From: Pseudomonas fluorescens
GTDB lineage: Bacteria; Pseudomonadota; Gammaproteobacteria; Pseudomonadales; Pseudomonadaceae
NCBI RefSeq assembly: GCF_019212185.1
Contig: NZ_CP078138.1
Span: forward strand, 4,260,501 to 4,324,500
Direction of reading: 5' to 3'
DNA length: 64,000 nt
Shown: in pieces, positions 30,042 to 39,576 of the stretch
How positions within the stretch are numbered: position 1 is the stretch's first letter
How the letters are laid out: every line of letters begins with the position of its first letter
Notes under the pieces: generated by a model
What the model saw: only the letters and a program-made list of their open reading frames with translations
Told to the model about the DNA's origin: nothing
The model's database searches: none
Program-made: the position numbers and the translations under genes

Positions 30042-30803
30042 ATGGACAACAAGACTGATCTGATCGAATACCTGCTGCGCCTCGGCGACAGCGCCCTGAT
30101 CCAGGGCCAGCGCCTGTGCCAATGGTGCGGCAAGGCGCCGGCGCTGGAAGAAGAGTTGGCACTGATGAACGTCGGCCTCGACCTCGTCGGCCAGGCGCGC
30201 AACTGGCTGGAATACGCTGCAGAACTGCTGAATGACGGCCGCGACGCCGATCACCTGGCGTTCCGCCGCGATGAGCGCGCCTACCGCAACCTGCTGCTGG
30301 TGGAACAACCCAACGGCGACTACGCGGTGACCATCCTCAAGCAATTCCTCTACGACGCCTGGCACCTGCAAGTGCTCAAGGGCCTGAGCCAATCCAGCGA
30401 TGAACGAATCGCCGCGATTGCCGCCAAGGCCGTGAAGGAAGTGACCTATCACCTGCGTCGCTCCAGCGAATGGGTCGAGCGCCTGGGCGACGGCACCGAG
30501 GAAAGCCACCAGCGCATGCTCGCGGCGATCCCTGAAGTCTGGCGCTTCACCATCGAGTTGCTCGCCGCCGATGACAGCGAACAGCGCCTGTGCGATGCCG
30601 GTATCACCCCGGCCACCGCGCAAGTCGCCACCGCCTGGCAAGCCAAGGTCGAAGCGATTTTCGCCAGCGCCACCCTGCCGGTCCCGGCGGCAGCGAGCTT
30701 CTTCTACCTGAATGCACGCAAGGGCCTGCACACCGAGCACCTGGGCATCCTGCTGGCCGAAATGCAGTTCCTGCCACGAGCGTACCCCGATGCAACCTGG
30801 TGA
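30042..30803 (+). CDS. paaC: Epoxidase structural subunit PaaC
   Basis: 253 residues, PaaA-like ferritin fold with LGDSALIQGQRLCQWCG and NVGLDLVGQARNWLEYAAEL. It pairs with PaaA as structural subunit. Overlaps paaD by 14 bases. Confidence 0.96.
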   Translation: MDNKTDLIEYLLRLGDSALIQGQRLCQWCGKAPALEEELALMNVGLDLVGQARNWLEYAAELLNDGRDADHLAFRRDERAYRNLLLVEQPNGDYAVTILKQFLYDAWHLQVLKGLSQSSDERIAAIAAKAVKEVTYHLRRSSEWVERLGDGTEESHQRMLAAIPEVWRFTIELLAADDSEQRLCDAGITPATAQVATAWQAKVEAIFASATLPVPAAASFFYLNARKGLHTEHLGILLAEMQFLPRAYPDATW

Positions 30804-31323
30804 GTTGATCGCCAGCGACCTCGGCGCCCGGGCAGCCCAACCGACCGACCTGGCGGCGGCCTGGGCGATCCTCGCCGAGGTCATGGACCCGGAAGTCCCA
30901 GTGGTCAGCGTAGTCGACCTGGGGATTGTCCGCGACCTCGACTGGCAGGCTGGGCACCTGCACGTGGTGGTCACCCCGACCTACTCCGGTTGCCCGGCCA
31001 CCGAAGTGATCGAAAGCGATATCCGCCAGGCCCTGGAGCTTGGCGGTTTCCAGGCGCCACTGCTGGAACGCAAGTTGACCCCGGCCTGGACCACCGACTG
31101 GATCAGCGCCAGCGGCCGCGAACGCCTGCGGGCCTACGGCATTGCGCCGCCCGAGGGCAGTACCAGCAAGCGCAGCCTGCTGGGTGAAAGCCCGCAGGTT
31201 GTGTGCCCGCAATGCGGCAGCGCCCACACCGAGGTGCTCAGCGAGTTCGGCTCCACCGCGTGCAAGGCCCTGTACCGCTGCGTCGATTGCCGGGAACCGT
31301 TCGACTATTTCAAGTGCATCTGA
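30790..31323 (+). CDS. paaD: Epoxidase iron-sulfur maturation factor PaaD
   Basis: 177 residues. N-terminal MIP18/DUF59-like domain (EVMDPEVPVVSVVDLGIVRD, TPTYSGCPATEVIE) and a C-terminal zinc-ribbon-like part with CPQCGSAHTEV and YRCVDCREPF. Needed for assembly of the epoxidase, probably in cluster delivery to PaaE. Starts inside paaC. Confidence 0.95.
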   Translation: MQPGELIASDLGARAAQPTDLAAAWAILAEVMDPEVPVVSVVDLGIVRDLDWQAGHLHVVVTPTYSGCPATEVIESDIRQALELGGFQAPLLERKLTPAWTTDWISASGRERLRAYGIAPPEGSTSKRSLLGESPQVVCPQCGSAHTEVLSEFGSTACKALYRCVDCREPFDYFKCI

Positions 31324-31356
31324 GCGGCGTTTGACCGTCTCAGCTGGAGAATAACA

Positions 31357-32433
31357 ATGAGCAAATTTCACAGCCTGACCATCAAGGACGTGCGCACCGA
31401 GACCCGTGACGCGGTGTCCATCGCCTTCGAGATTCCCCAGGATCTGCAGGACAGCTTCCACTTCACCCAGGGCCAGCACCTGGTGATGCGCACCCTGATG
31501 GACGGCGAAGAAGTGCGCCGCTCCTACTCGATCTGCACCGGCATCCACGACGGCGAACTGCGCGTGGCCATCAAGCGGGTGGCGGGCGGGCGTTTTTCCG
31601 CCTTTGCCAACGAACAGCTGAAAGCCGGTCACAGCCTCGAAGTGATGCCACCCGCCGGACATTTCAGCGTCGAGCTGGACCCGGCACGCCACGGCAACTA
31701 TCTGGCCGTCGCGGCCGGCAGCGGCATCACGCCGATCCTGTCGATCATCAAGACCACCCTGGAAACCGAGCCCCACAGCCGCGTCACCCTGCTGTATGGC
31801 AACCGCTCCAGCTCCGGCGCGCTGTTTCGTGAACAGCTCGAAGACCTGAAGAATCGCTACCTGCAACGCCTGAACCTGATCTTCGTGTTCAGCCGCGAGC
31901 AACAGGATGTCGACCTCTACAACGGACGGATCAACGCCGAGAAATGCGAGCAGCTGTTCAGCCGCTGGCTCGACGTCAAGGCCCTCGACGCCGCCTTCAT
32001 CTGCGGCCCACAGGAAATGACCGAAACCGTGCGCGACAGCCTCAAGGCCAAGGGTATGGCGCCCGAGCGCATTCACTTCGAACTGTTCGCCGCCGCCGGC
32101 AGCGAGCAGAAACGCGAAGCCCGCGAGGCGGCCCGCCAGGTGGATTCGGCGGTCAGCCAGATCACCGTGATCAGCGACGGCCGCGCCCTCGCCTTCGACC
32201 TGCCGCGCAACAGCCAGAGCATCCTCGACGCCGGCAACGCCCAGGGCGCTGAACTGCCCTACTCGTGCAAGGCCGGCGTGTGCTCGACCTGCAAGTGCAA
32301 GGTCATCGAGGGCGAAGTGGAAATGGACAGCAACCACGCCCTGGAAGACTACGAAGTGGCTGCCGGTTACGTGCTGTCGTGCCAGGCCTTCCCGATCAGC
32401 GACAAGGTGGTGCTGGATTTCGATCAGCTCTGA
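31357..32433 (+). CDS. paaE: Epoxidase reductase PaaE
   Basis: 358 residues. FAD-binding [12 protein letters not shown]-binding [13 protein letters not shown] and a C-terminal plant-type 2Fe-2S domain with Cys in [13 protein letters not shown] and CQAF. Passes electrons from NADPH to PaaA. Last gene of the unit; a REPIN follows. Confidence 0.96.
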   Translation: MSKFHSLTIKDVRTETRDAVSIAFEIPQDLQDSFHFTQGQHLVMRTLMDGEEVRRSYSICTGIHDGELRVAIKRVAGGRFSAFANEQLKAGHSLEVMPPAGHFSVELDPARHGNYLAVAAGSGITPILSIIKTTLETEPHSRVTLLYGNRSSSGALFREQLEDLKNRYLQRLNLIFVFSREQQDVDLYNGRINAEKCEQLFSRWLDVKALDAAFICGPQEMTETVRDSLKAKGMAPERIHFELFAAAGSEQKREAREAARQVDSAVSQITVISDGRALAFDLPRNSQSILDAGNAQGAELPYSCKAGVCSTCKCKVIEGEVEMDSNHALEDYEVAAGYVLSCQAFPISDKVVLDFDQL

Positions 32434-32446
32434 AACAACACAACCC

Positions 32447-32550
32447 CCTGTAGGAGCGAGCCTGCTCGCGATGGTCGTCAACGATAACGCCGGATGCCTG
32501 ATACCCCGCGGCGATCTCGGGTCCATCGCGAGCAGGCTCGCTCCTACAGG
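32447..32550. repeat. REPIN after paaE
   Basis: Perfect 27-base inverted arms, CCTGTAGGAGCGAGCCTGCT at the outer end, around about 50 bases. Nearly the same as the copy at 28490. Confidence 0.92.
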
Positions 32551-32612
32551 GGTCCGGTTCCAACCCGAATACACCGTTTCACCCACAACAAAAACAACAA
32601 AGGAGAGTCACC

Positions 32613-32921
32613 ATGAGCCCGCAAGACATAGAACTCATCCGCCAGCACCCCGACTTCATCACCCTCGTGCGGCGCAAACAGAAGCTCTACTGGTCGTTGT
32701 CGCTGATCATGCTGGTGATTTACTTCGGTTTCGTGTTGCTGGTGGCGTTTTCCCCGGCCACCCTCGGCCAATCCCTGAGCGGCGGCGTGACCACCGTGGG
32801 CATGTTGGTGGGTGTGGTGATCGTCCTGCTGGCCTTCGCCCTGACCGGTTTCTACGTCTATCGCGCCAACCACCTGATCGATCCACTGAACGACAAACTC
32901 AAGCAGGAGTGCGCCCGATGA
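32613..32921 (+). CDS. DUF485 membrane protein
   Basis: 102 residues: [22 protein letters not shown] leads into two membrane helices (about 30-50 and 62-85). DUF485 proteins are regularly encoded just before ActP-type symporters. AGGAGAG precedes the ATG. Its stop overlaps the paaL start in ATGA, so the two are coupled. Confidence 0.92.
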   Translation: MSPQDIELIRQHPDFITLVRRKQKLYWSLSLIMLVIYFGFVLLVAFSPATLGQSLSGGVTTVGMLVGVVIVLLAFALTGFYVYRANHLIDPLNDKLKQECAR

Positions 32922-34558
32922 GCCGTCTGTTTGCTGTGTTGTCGCTGGCAGCGGTCAGCGATCTGGCGTTGGCCGCTGAAAGCGCGACCCGCCCCCTGAA
33001 CTGGAACGCCATCGGCATGTTCCTGGTGTTCGTCCTGTTCACCCTCGGCGTGACCCGCTGGGCGGCCATGCGCACCCGTTCGGCCAGCGATTTCTATACC
33101 GCCGGCGGCGGCATGACCGGCTTTCAGAACGGCCTGGCGATTGCCGGCGACATGATCTCGGCAGCCTCGTTCCTCGGCATCTCGGCGATGATGTTCCTCA
33201 ACGGCTACGACGGCCTGCTCTACGCCCTCGGCGTGTTGGCCGGCTGGCCGATCATCCTGTTCCTGATCGCCGAACGCCTGCGCAACCTGGGCAAATACAC
33301 CTTTGCCGACGTGGTCTCCTATCGCCTCGAACAGACCCCGGTGCGCCTGACCTCGGCCTTCGGCACGCTCACCGTGGCGCTGATGTACCTGGTGGCGCAA
33401 ATGGTCGGCGCCGGCAAACTGATCGAACTGCTGTTCGGCATCGACTACCTCTACGCAGTGATGCTGGTGGGTGTGCTGATGGTGTTCTACGTCACCTTCG
33501 GCGGCATGCTCGCTACCACCTGGGTGCAGATCATCAAGGCGGTGATGCTGCTGTTCGGCACCAGCTTCATGGCGTTCATGGTGCTCAAGCATTTCGGTTT
33601 CAGCACCGAAGCGATGTTTGCCGGCGCCACCGCCGTGCACGCCAAAGGCAGCGCGATCATGGCCCCAGGTGCCTTGCTGTCCAACCCGATTGACGCGATT
33701 TCCCTGGGCCTGGGCATGATTTTCGGTACCGCCGGCCTGCCGCACATCCTAATGCGCTTCTTCACCGTCAGCGATGCCAAGGAAGCGCGCAAAAGCGTGT
33801 TCTACGCCACCGGTTTCATTGGCTATTTCTACCTGCTGCTGATCGTGGTCGGCTTCGGCGCGATCGTCATGGTCGGCACCGATCCGAGCTTCCGCGACGC
33901 CAGCGGCGCGATCATCGGCGGCGGCAATATGGTCGCGGTGCACCTGGCGCAAGCGGTGGGCGGCAATCTGTTCCTCGGCTTCATCTCGGCGGTGGCCTTC
34001 GCGACGATTCTGGCGGTGGTCGCCGGGCTGGCGCTGTCCGGCGCCTCGGCAGTGTCCCACGACCTGTATGCCTGTGTGATACGCAAGGGTCAGGCCAGCG
34101 AGAAACAAGAGATGCGCGTGTCCCGTATCGCCACCCTGTGCATCGGCGTGCTGGCGATCATCCTCGGCCTGCTGTTCGAATCGCAGAACATCGCCTTCCT
34201 CTCCGGCCTGGTACTGGCCATCGCTGCCTCGGTGAATTTCCCGGTGCTCTTCCTTTCCATGTACTGGAAAGGCCTGACCACCCGCGGCGCGGTGCTGGGC
34301 AGCCTGGCGGGCCTGGTCTCGGCGATCGTCCTGTTGGTGCTGAGCCCGGCGGTGTGGGTCAACGTCATGCATCACGACAAGGCGCTGTTCCCGTACTCCA
34401 ACCCGGCGCTGTTTTCCATGAGCCTGGCGTTCTTCAGTGCCTGGCTGTTCTCCGTCACCGACCGCTCGCCACGGGCTGTCCTCGAGCGCGGCCGCTACCT
34501 GGCGCAGTTCATTCGTTCCATGACTGGCATCGGCGCTTCGGGCGCCAGCCAGCACTAA
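32918..34558 (+). CDS. paaL: Phenylacetate permease (SSS family), PaaL
   Basis: 546 residues, about 13-14 membrane helices after an N-terminal signal-like segment; sodium:solute symporter family with [20 protein letters not shown] and [20 protein letters not shown]. Very like acetate permease ActP, but placement between paaE and paaZ points to phenylacetate, as for PaaL of P. putida. Substrate is inferred. Confidence 0.85.
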   Translation: MSRLFAVLSLAAVSDLALAAESATRPLNWNAIGMFLVFVLFTLGVTRWAAMRTRSASDFYTAGGGMTGFQNGLAIAGDMISAASFLGISAMMFLNGYDGLLYALGVLAGWPIILFLIAERLRNLGKYTFADVVSYRLEQTPVRLTSAFGTLTVALMYLVAQMVGAGKLIELLFGIDYLYAVMLVGVLMVFYVTFGGMLATTWVQIIKAVMLLFGTSFMAFMVLKHFGFSTEAMFAGATAVHAKGSAIMAPGALLSNPIDAISLGLGMIFGTAGLPHILMRFFTVSDAKEARKSVFYATGFIGYFYLLLIVVGFGAIVMVGTDPSFRDASGAIIGGGNMVAVHLAQAVGGNLFLGFISAVAFATILAVVAGLALSGASAVSHDLYACVIRKGQASEKQEMRVSRIATLCIGVLAIILGLLFESQNIAFLSGLVLAIAASVNFPVLFLSMYWKGLTTRGAVLGSLAGLVSAIVLLVLSPAVWVNVMHHDKALFPYSNPALFSMSLAFFSAWLFSVTDRSPRAVLERGRYLAQFIRSMTGIGASGASQH

Positions 34559-34589
34559 TCCACTGTTTATCTGACACCGAGGACTCGTG

Positions 34590-36644
34590 ATGTCTCACGC
34601 CCCTACCCTGCAAAGTTTCATCGCCGGTCGCTGGATCGGCCAACAAGGTGCGCAGATCCTGCGCAGCGCCATCGACGGCCATGAAATCGCCCGCACCCAC
34701 GAAGAGCGCCCGGATTTCGCCGAAGCCATCGAGCACGGCCGTCGCCAGGGCGTCAGCGGCCTGATGGCCCTGGACTTCCAGCAACGCGCCCAGCGCCTCA
34801 AGGCCCTGGCCCTGTACCTCGCCGAGCGCAAGGAACAGCTGTACGCCATCTCCCACCACAGCGGCGCCACCCGGGCCGACAGCTGGATCGATATCGAGGG
34901 CGGCAACAGCACCCTGTTCACCTACGCCGGCCTCGGCTCCCGCGAGCTACCATCGGGCAACGTGGTCCACGAAGGCCCGGCGCTGCAACTGAGCAAACTC
35001 GGCAGCTTCGCCGGCACCCACATCCTCGTACCGCGCGGTGGCGTGGCGGTGCACATCAATGCGTTCAACTTCCCGATCTGGGGCATGCTGGAAAAATTCG
35101 CCCCGAGCTTCCTCGCCGGCATGCCGTGCATTGTCAAGCCGGCCAGTGCCACCAGCTACCTGACCGAAGCCGTGGTGCGCCTGATGGACGAATCGGGCCT
35201 GTTGCCAGCGGGCAGCCTGCAACTGATCATCGGCGGCACCGGCGACCTGCTCGACCGCCTGCAGGGCCAGGACGTGGTGACCTTCACCGGGTCCGCCGAC
35301 ACCGCGGCCAAGCTGCGGGTCAATCCGAACCTGATCCGCAACTCGGTTCCGTTCACCGCCGAAGCCGACTCGCTGAACTGCGCCATTCTGGCGCCGGACG
35401 TCAGCCCGGATGACGAAGAATTCGAGCTGTTCATCAAGGAAGTGGCGCGGGAAATGACCACCAAGGCCGGGCAGAAATGCACCGCCATCCGCCGCGCCAT
35501 CGTCCCGGCCAAGCACATCGATGCCGTGGCCAGCCGTCTGCGCGATCGTCTGGCGAAAGTCGTCGTCGGTGATCCGTCGGTGGAGGGCGTGCGCATGGGC
35601 GCCCTGGCCTCCCACGATCAGCAGAAAGACGTGGCCGAGCGCCTGGAAGCCCTGCTGCAGAGCAGTGACCTGCTGTTCGGTGCCCGCGACGGTTTTGAGC
35701 CTCGTGGCGAAAATGTCGACAAAGGTGCGTTCTTCGCCCCGTCCCTGCTGCAGGCCCGTGACCCGCATGCCGAAGGTGGCGCCCATGACATCGAGGCGTT
35801 CGGCCCGGTCAGCACCCTGATGGCCTACGATGACCTGGACGAAGCCCTGGCCCTGGCCGCACGCGGCAAAGGCAGCCTGGTAGCCAGCCTGGTGACCAAG
35901 GACCCACAGATCGCCGCCAAGGCCATCCCGGTCGCCGCCGCCCTGCACGGCCGCCTGCTGGTGCTGGATCGCAACTGCGCCGGCGAATCCACCGGTCATG
36001 GCTCACCATTGCCGCAACTCAAGCATGGCGGTCCGGGTCGTGCCGGTGGCGGCGAAGAGCTCGGCGGCCTGCGCGCGGTGAAACACTACCTGCAACGTGC
36101 AGCGGTTCAAGGTTCGCCCACCATGCTCGCCGCCGTGACTGGCGAATATGTGCGTGGCGCCAAGGTCATCGAGACCGAAGTGCATCCGTTCCGCCGCTAC
36201 TTCCAGGACCTGCAGATCGGCGAGTCGCTGCTGACTCACCGCCGCACCGTGACCGAGGCCGACCTGGTGAACTTCGGCTGCCTGTCGGGCGACCACTTCT
36301 ACATGCACTTCGACGACATCGCGGCCAAGGAATCGCAATTCGGCAAGCGCATCGCCCACGGCTACTTCGTGCTATCGGCCGCGGCCGGTCTGTTCGTATC
36401 CCCCGGCGTCGGCCCGGTACTCGCCAACTACGGCCTGGACACCCTGCGCTTCATCAACCCGGTGGGCATCGGCGACACCATCCAGGCGCGCCTGACCTGC
36501 AAGCGCAAGATCGATCAGGGCAAGAAGAGCCCGCAAGGCGTCCCACAAGGCGTGGTGGCGTGGGACGTGGAAGTGACCAACCAACTGGGTGAGTTGGTGG
36601 CCAGTTATGACATCCTGACCCTGGTGGTCAAACGCGAAGACTGA
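34590..36644 (+). CDS. paaZ: Oxepin-CoA hydrolase / semialdehyde dehydrogenase PaaZ
   Basis: 684 residues. N-terminal aldehyde dehydrogenase (about 1-520; catalytic Cys in TTKAGQKCTAIRRA, Glu in FTAEADSLNC region) and C-terminal MaoC-type hydratase (about 530-684; FGCLSGDHFYMHFDD and RIAHGYFVLSAAAG with its Asp-His pair). Opens the oxepin ring and oxidises the resulting aldehyde. Called paaN in some Pseudomonas papers. GAGG fits the ATG at 34590 rather than the adjacent GTG. Confidence 0.95.
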   Translation: MSHAPTLQSFIAGRWIGQQGAQILRSAIDGHEIARTHEERPDFAEAIEHGRRQGVSGLMALDFQQRAQRLKALALYLAERKEQLYAISHHSGATRADSWIDIEGGNSTLFTYAGLGSRELPSGNVVHEGPALQLSKLGSFAGTHILVPRGGVAVHINAFNFPIWGMLEKFAPSFLAGMPCIVKPASATSYLTEAVVRLMDESGLLPAGSLQLIIGGTGDLLDRLQGQDVVTFTGSADTAAKLRVNPNLIRNSVPFTAEADSLNCAILAPDVSPDDEEFELFIKEVAREMTTKAGQKCTAIRRAIVPAKHIDAVASRLRDRLAKVVVGDPSVEGVRMGALASHDQQKDVAERLEALLQSSDLLFGARDGFEPRGENVDKGAFFAPSLLQARDPHAEGGAHDIEAFGPVSTLMAYDDLDEALALAARGKGSLVASLVTKDPQIAAKAIPVAAALHGRLLVLDRNCAGESTGHGSPLPQLKHGGPGRAGGGEELGGLRAVKHYLQRAAVQGSPTMLAAVTGEYVRGAKVIETEVHPFRRYFQDLQIGESLLTHRRTVTEADLVNFGCLSGDHFYMHFDDIAAKESQFGKRIAHGYFVLSAAAGLFVSPGVGPVLANYGLDTLRFINPVGIGDTIQARLTCKRKIDQGKKSPQGVPQGVVAWDVEVTNQLGELVASYDILTLVVKRED

Positions 36645-36656
36645 AGCTGAAAGACT

Positions 36657-36690
36657 GGCCGGTCATCAACCTGATGACCGGCCCTTTGCG
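36657..36690 (+). terminator. Terminator after paaZ
   Basis: Stem GGCCGGTCATCA-ACC-TGATGACCGGCC, followed by a weak CTTTGCG, 12 bases after the paaZ stop. Confidence 0.7.
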
Positions 36691-36722
36691 TTGAGGGGCT
36701 GGATTCCAGCGAAAGGCAGAAA

Positions 36723-36753
36723 CGCAAAAAGCGGCCAATGGCCGCTTTTTGCG
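36723..36753. terminator. Bidirectional terminator
   Basis: A perfect 31-base palindrome, CGCAAAAAGCGGCCA-A-TGGCCGCTTTTTGCG, with A and T tracts on both sides. It would end the minus-strand tRNA transcript and back up the paaZ terminator. Confidence 0.85.
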
Positions 36754-36776
36754 TGGCTTCCAGAGGGAAGCAGATA

Positions 36777-36853
36777 TGGCGCAGCGGACGGGACTCGAAC
36801 CCGCGACCCCCGGCGTGACAGGCCGGTATTCTAACCGACTGAACTACCGCTGC
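36777..36853 (-). tRNA. tRNA-Asp (GTC), copy 3 of 3
   Basis: 77 bases with encoded CCA. Acceptor GCAGCGG pairs with CCGCTGC; anticodon loop CCTGTCACG gives GTC; T loop GGTTCGAGTCC. Last in transcription order, next to the terminator. Confidence 0.96.
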
Positions 36854-36945
36854 GTATCGCTGTGGACTTGCGTCCGATGAACTCGTCTGACTGTTAAGCC
36901 TTAAGGCTCTGCAATCACAAACCGGTGTCAGCCGATCTGGAAAAA

Positions 36946-37022
36946 TGGCGCAGCGGACGGGACTCGAACCCGCGACCCCCGGCGTGACAGGCCGGTATTC
37001 TAACCGACTGAACTACCGCTGC
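36946..37022 (-). tRNA. tRNA-Asp (GTC), copy 2 of 3
   Basis: Same 77-base sequence as its neighbours, separated by 92-93-base spacers that are themselves nearly identical, so the unit arose by tandem duplication. Confidence 0.96.
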
Positions 37023-37115
37023 GTATCGCTGTGGACTTGCGTCCGGTGAACTCGTCTGACTGTAAAGCCTTGAGGCTCTGCAATCGCAAACCGGCGTTAG
37101 CCGATCTGGAAAATA

Positions 37116-37192
37116 TGGCGCAGCGGACGGGACTCGAACCCGCGACCCCCGGCGTGACAGGCCGGTATTCTAACCGACTGAACTACCGCTGC
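37116..37192 (-). tRNA. tRNA-Asp (GTC), copy 1 of 3
   Basis: Same 77-base sequence; first of the three Asp copies to be transcribed, after the tRNA-Val. Confidence 0.96.
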
Positions 37193-37245
37193 GCGTCGGT
37201 GGAAGCATTTCAGCATCCGCCCTGCTTACGCAGGACTCTCGGGAG

Positions 37246-37321
37246 TGGTGGGTGATGACGGGATCGAACCGCCGACATTCTGCTTGTAAGGCAGACGCTC
37301 TCCCAGCTGAGCTAATCACCC
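37246..37321 (-). tRNA. tRNA-Val (TAC)
   Basis: 76 bases with encoded CCA. Acceptor GGGTGAT / ATCACCC, anticodon loop CTTACAA giving TAC, T loop GGTTCGATCCC. First gene of the tRNA transcript. Confidence 0.96.
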
Positions 37322-37343
37322 GTTTGCTTCTCCGAGGCCGCGA

Positions 37344-37372
37344 AATTTACGCAGATACCGAAGCTAAGTCAA
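37344..37372 (-). promoter_or_regulatory. Promoter of the tRNA operon
   Basis: On the minus strand TTGACT, 17 bases, TAAATT, ending about 22 bases before the tRNA-Val. Confidence 0.7.
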
Positions 37373-37439
37373 TAGCAGGATTGAAGTTTTTCTGAAAAAG
37401 GCGGATTTGTGCATGGCGCAAAGGGGGCCATGACCGTTG

Positions 37440-37513
37440 GGCCGCTTTCGCGAGCGGGCTCACTCCTACCGTTGAATGTATTTCGAATGCGGGAGCGAGC
37501 CTGTTTGCGATTG
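37440..37513. repeat. Degenerate REP pair
   Basis: CGCGAGCGGGCTCACTCCTAC on one side and GCGGGAGCGAGCCTGTTTGCG on the other: mutated versions of the REP arms seen elsewhere. Confidence 0.6.
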
Positions 37514-37515
37514 AA

Positions 37516-38292
37516 TTAGTCGCTGTAAATCATTTTCTTGGTCATGCCGCCGTCGACCACAAACTCTTGCCCAGTGACGAAACTGGCATTTCTCGACAGC
37601 AGCCAGGCCACCATCGCCGCCACGTCTTCAACTGTGCCTACCCTGCCCGCTGGATGCTGGGCGTGGTCGGCGTCGCTGAGGGGTTCGGCGCGGCGTGCAG
37701 AGGGATCACGGGCGTCGATCCACCCCGGGCTGACCGCGTTGACCCGAATCTCCGGGCCAAGGCTGATCGCCAGCGCGTGGGTCAGGGCCAGCAGACCGCC
37801 CTTGCTCGCCGCGTAGGCCTCGGTGTCCGGCTCCGACTGCCCGGCACGGGTCGATGCCAGGTTGACGATGGCCCCGTTATGCGCCCGCAGGTACGGCGCG
37901 CAGTGCTTGGCCAACAACATCGGCCCACTGAGATTGACCGCCAGAACGCGGTTCCAGTACGCCAGGTCGAGACTTTCCAGGGTGATGTTGCGCGGCTCGG
38001 CAACCGCCGCATTGCACACCAATGCATCGAGGCGGCCGAACTGCCCCAGCACCTCGGCCACGCCACGGGTCACCTGCTCCTCGTCGGCCACGTCCATGGT
38101 GATGAACCAGGCATGTTCGCCCAAGGCCTTGGCGACTTTGGAGCCACGCTCACGATCGAGATCGGTCAGCACCACCTGCCAACCTTCGCTGATCAACCAG
38201 GCAGCGATACCCAGACCGATGCCGCGAGCAGCACCGGTGACCAGGGCGACCCGGCCGTTGGCGCCGCTGATCGGCGCGAACAACTCGATCAC
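37516..38292 (-). CDS. Short-chain dehydrogenase/reductase
   Basis: 258 residues. Cofactor loop [14 protein letters not shown] motif VCNAAVAE, catalytic Ser in NLASTRAG and YAASK, and C-terminal [10 protein letters not shown], all classical for this family. Asp in VLTDLDRE after the second strand suggests NAD(H) use. Start overlaps the metZ stop by 4 bases, an arrangement kept in many pseudomonads; substrate unknown. Confidence 0.92.
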   Translation of the reverse strand: MIELFAPISGANGRVALVTGAARGIGLGIAAWLISEGWQVVLTDLDRERGSKVAKALGEHAWFITMDVADEEQVTRGVAEVLGQFGRLDALVCNAAVAEPRNITLESLDLAYWNRVLAVNLSGPMLLAKHCAPYLRAHNGAIVNLASTRAGQSEPDTEAYAASKGGLLALTHALAISLGPEIRVNAVSPGWIDARDPSARRAEPLSDADHAQHPAGRVGTVEDVAAMVAWLLSRNASFVTGQEFVVDGGMTKKMIYSD

Positions 38293-39500
38293 AAGGCAGC
38301 CAGCCCGCGCGCCAGGTCGGCTTGCAGGTCGGCCACATCTTCCAGGCCCACGGCAATCCGGATCAGGCTGTCACGGATCCCCGCCGCTTCCCGCTCCTGT
38401 GGCGCCAGACGGCCGTGGGAGGTGGTGCTCGGGTGGGTGATGGTGGTCTTGCTGTCGCCCAGGTTAGCGGTGATCGAGATCAGCCGGGTCGCATCGATAA
38501 AGCGCCAGGCGCCCTCTTTACCGCCCTTGACCTCGAAACTCACCACGGCGCCGAAGCCTTTCTGCTGGCGCTGGGCCAGTTCGTGCTGCGGATGGCTCTT
38601 GAGGCCGGCGTAGTGGACTTTCTCGATACCGTCCTGCTGCTCCAGCCATTCGGCCAGTTGCTGGGCGTTGGCGCAGTGCGCCTTCATCCGCAGGTTCAGC
38701 GTCTCCAGACCTTTGAGGAAAATCCAGGCGTTGAACGGGCTAAGGGTCGGCCCGGCGGTACGCAGGAAGCCAACCACTTCTTTCATCTGCTCGCTGCGAC
38801 CAGCGACTACGCCGCCCATGCAACGACCCTGGCCGTCGATGAACTTGGTCGCCGAATGCACCACCACGTCGGCGCCCAGCTTCAGCGGCTGCTGCAAGGC
38901 CGGGGTGCAGAAGCAATTGTCGACCACCAGCATCGCGCCCTTGGCATGGGCCACTTCCGACAGCGCGGCAATATCCACCAGCTCGGCCAGGGGATTGGAT
39001 GGCGATTCGACGAACAGCAGTTTGGTATTGGCCTTGATGGCCGCATCCCAGCCGGACAGGTCGGCCAGGGGCACGTAGTCGACTTCGATACCGAAGCGCT
39101 TGAAGTACTTTTCGAACAGGCTGATGGTCGAGCCAAACACGCTGCGCGAAACCAGCACGTGATCGCCGGCGCTGCACAGGCTCATGACCACCGCCATGAT
39201 CGCGGCCATGCCGGTCGCGGTGGCCACAGCCTGCTCGGCGCCTTCCAGCGCAGCTATGCGCTCTTCGAAAGCGCGCACGGTGGGGTTGGTGTAGCGCGAG
39301 TAAACGTTGCCCGGCACTTCGCCAGCAAACCGCGCGGCGGCGTCGGCGGCCGTGCGGAATACGTAGCTGGAGGTGAAGAACATCGGATCACCGTGCTCAC
39401 CTTCCGGCGTACGGTGCTGACCGGCACGTACGGCCAGGGTATCGAACGCTACGCCTTCGAGGTCGCTGTCCAGCCGACCGGCATCCCAATCCTGACTCAT
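38289..39500 (-). CDS. metZ: O-succinylhomoserine sulfhydrylase MetZ
   Basis: 403 residues from the ATG at 39500, which has AAGGAG upstream. PLP-dependent Cys/Met metabolism family; Schiff-base Lys in [18 protein letters not shown], and the N-terminal [15 protein letters not shown]. Makes homocysteine from O-succinylhomoserine and sulfide. Location after purF is the common Pseudomonas arrangement. Confidence 0.95.
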   Translation of the reverse strand: MSQDWDAGRLDSDLEGVAFDTLAVRAGQHRTPEGEHGDPMFFTSSYVFRTAADAAARFAGEVPGNVYSRYTNPTVRAFEERIAALEGAEQAVATATGMAAIMAVVMSLCSAGDHVLVSRSVFGSTISLFEKYFKRFGIEVDYVPLADLSGWDAAIKANTKLLFVESPSNPLAELVDIAALSEVAHAKGAMLVVDNCFCTPALQQPLKLGADVVVHSATKFIDGQGRCMGGVVAGRSEQMKEVVGFLRTAGPTLSPFNAWIFLKGLETLNLRMKAHCANAQQLAEWLEQQDGIEKVHYAGLKSHPQHELAQRQQKGFGAVVSFEVKGGKEGAWRFIDATRLISITANLGDSKTTITHPSTTSHGRLAPQEREAAGIRDSLIRIAVGLEDVADLQADLARGLAAL

Positions 39501-39545
39501 GCTGTCACTCCTTGCCCTGCTCTTGAAAAAGGTCTTTGGTAGATA

Positions 39546-39570
39546 CAAAAACCGGCCCCTCGGGGCCGGC
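39546..39570 (-). terminator. Terminator between purF and metZ
   Basis: Stem CCGGCCCC / GGGGCCGG with a two-base loop, followed by TTTTTG on the minus strand, just after the purF stop. Confidence 0.85.
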
Positions 39571-39576
39571 ATTTAC

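Noticed and set aside
30604..32586. 660-codon minus-strand frame across paaC, paaD and paaE
   Set aside because: Crosses three overlapping recognised genes and a REPIN; composition is that of a shadow frame.
37031..37255. Short open frame containing TGLEPATPGVTGRYSN
   Set aside because: It is the antisense translation of tRNA-Asp, a well-known annotation artefact.
36777..37321. Repeated unit could be read as a short CRISPR-like array
   Set aside because: The repeats are full tRNA genes with clear cloverleaf pairing and the spacers are alike, not unique.
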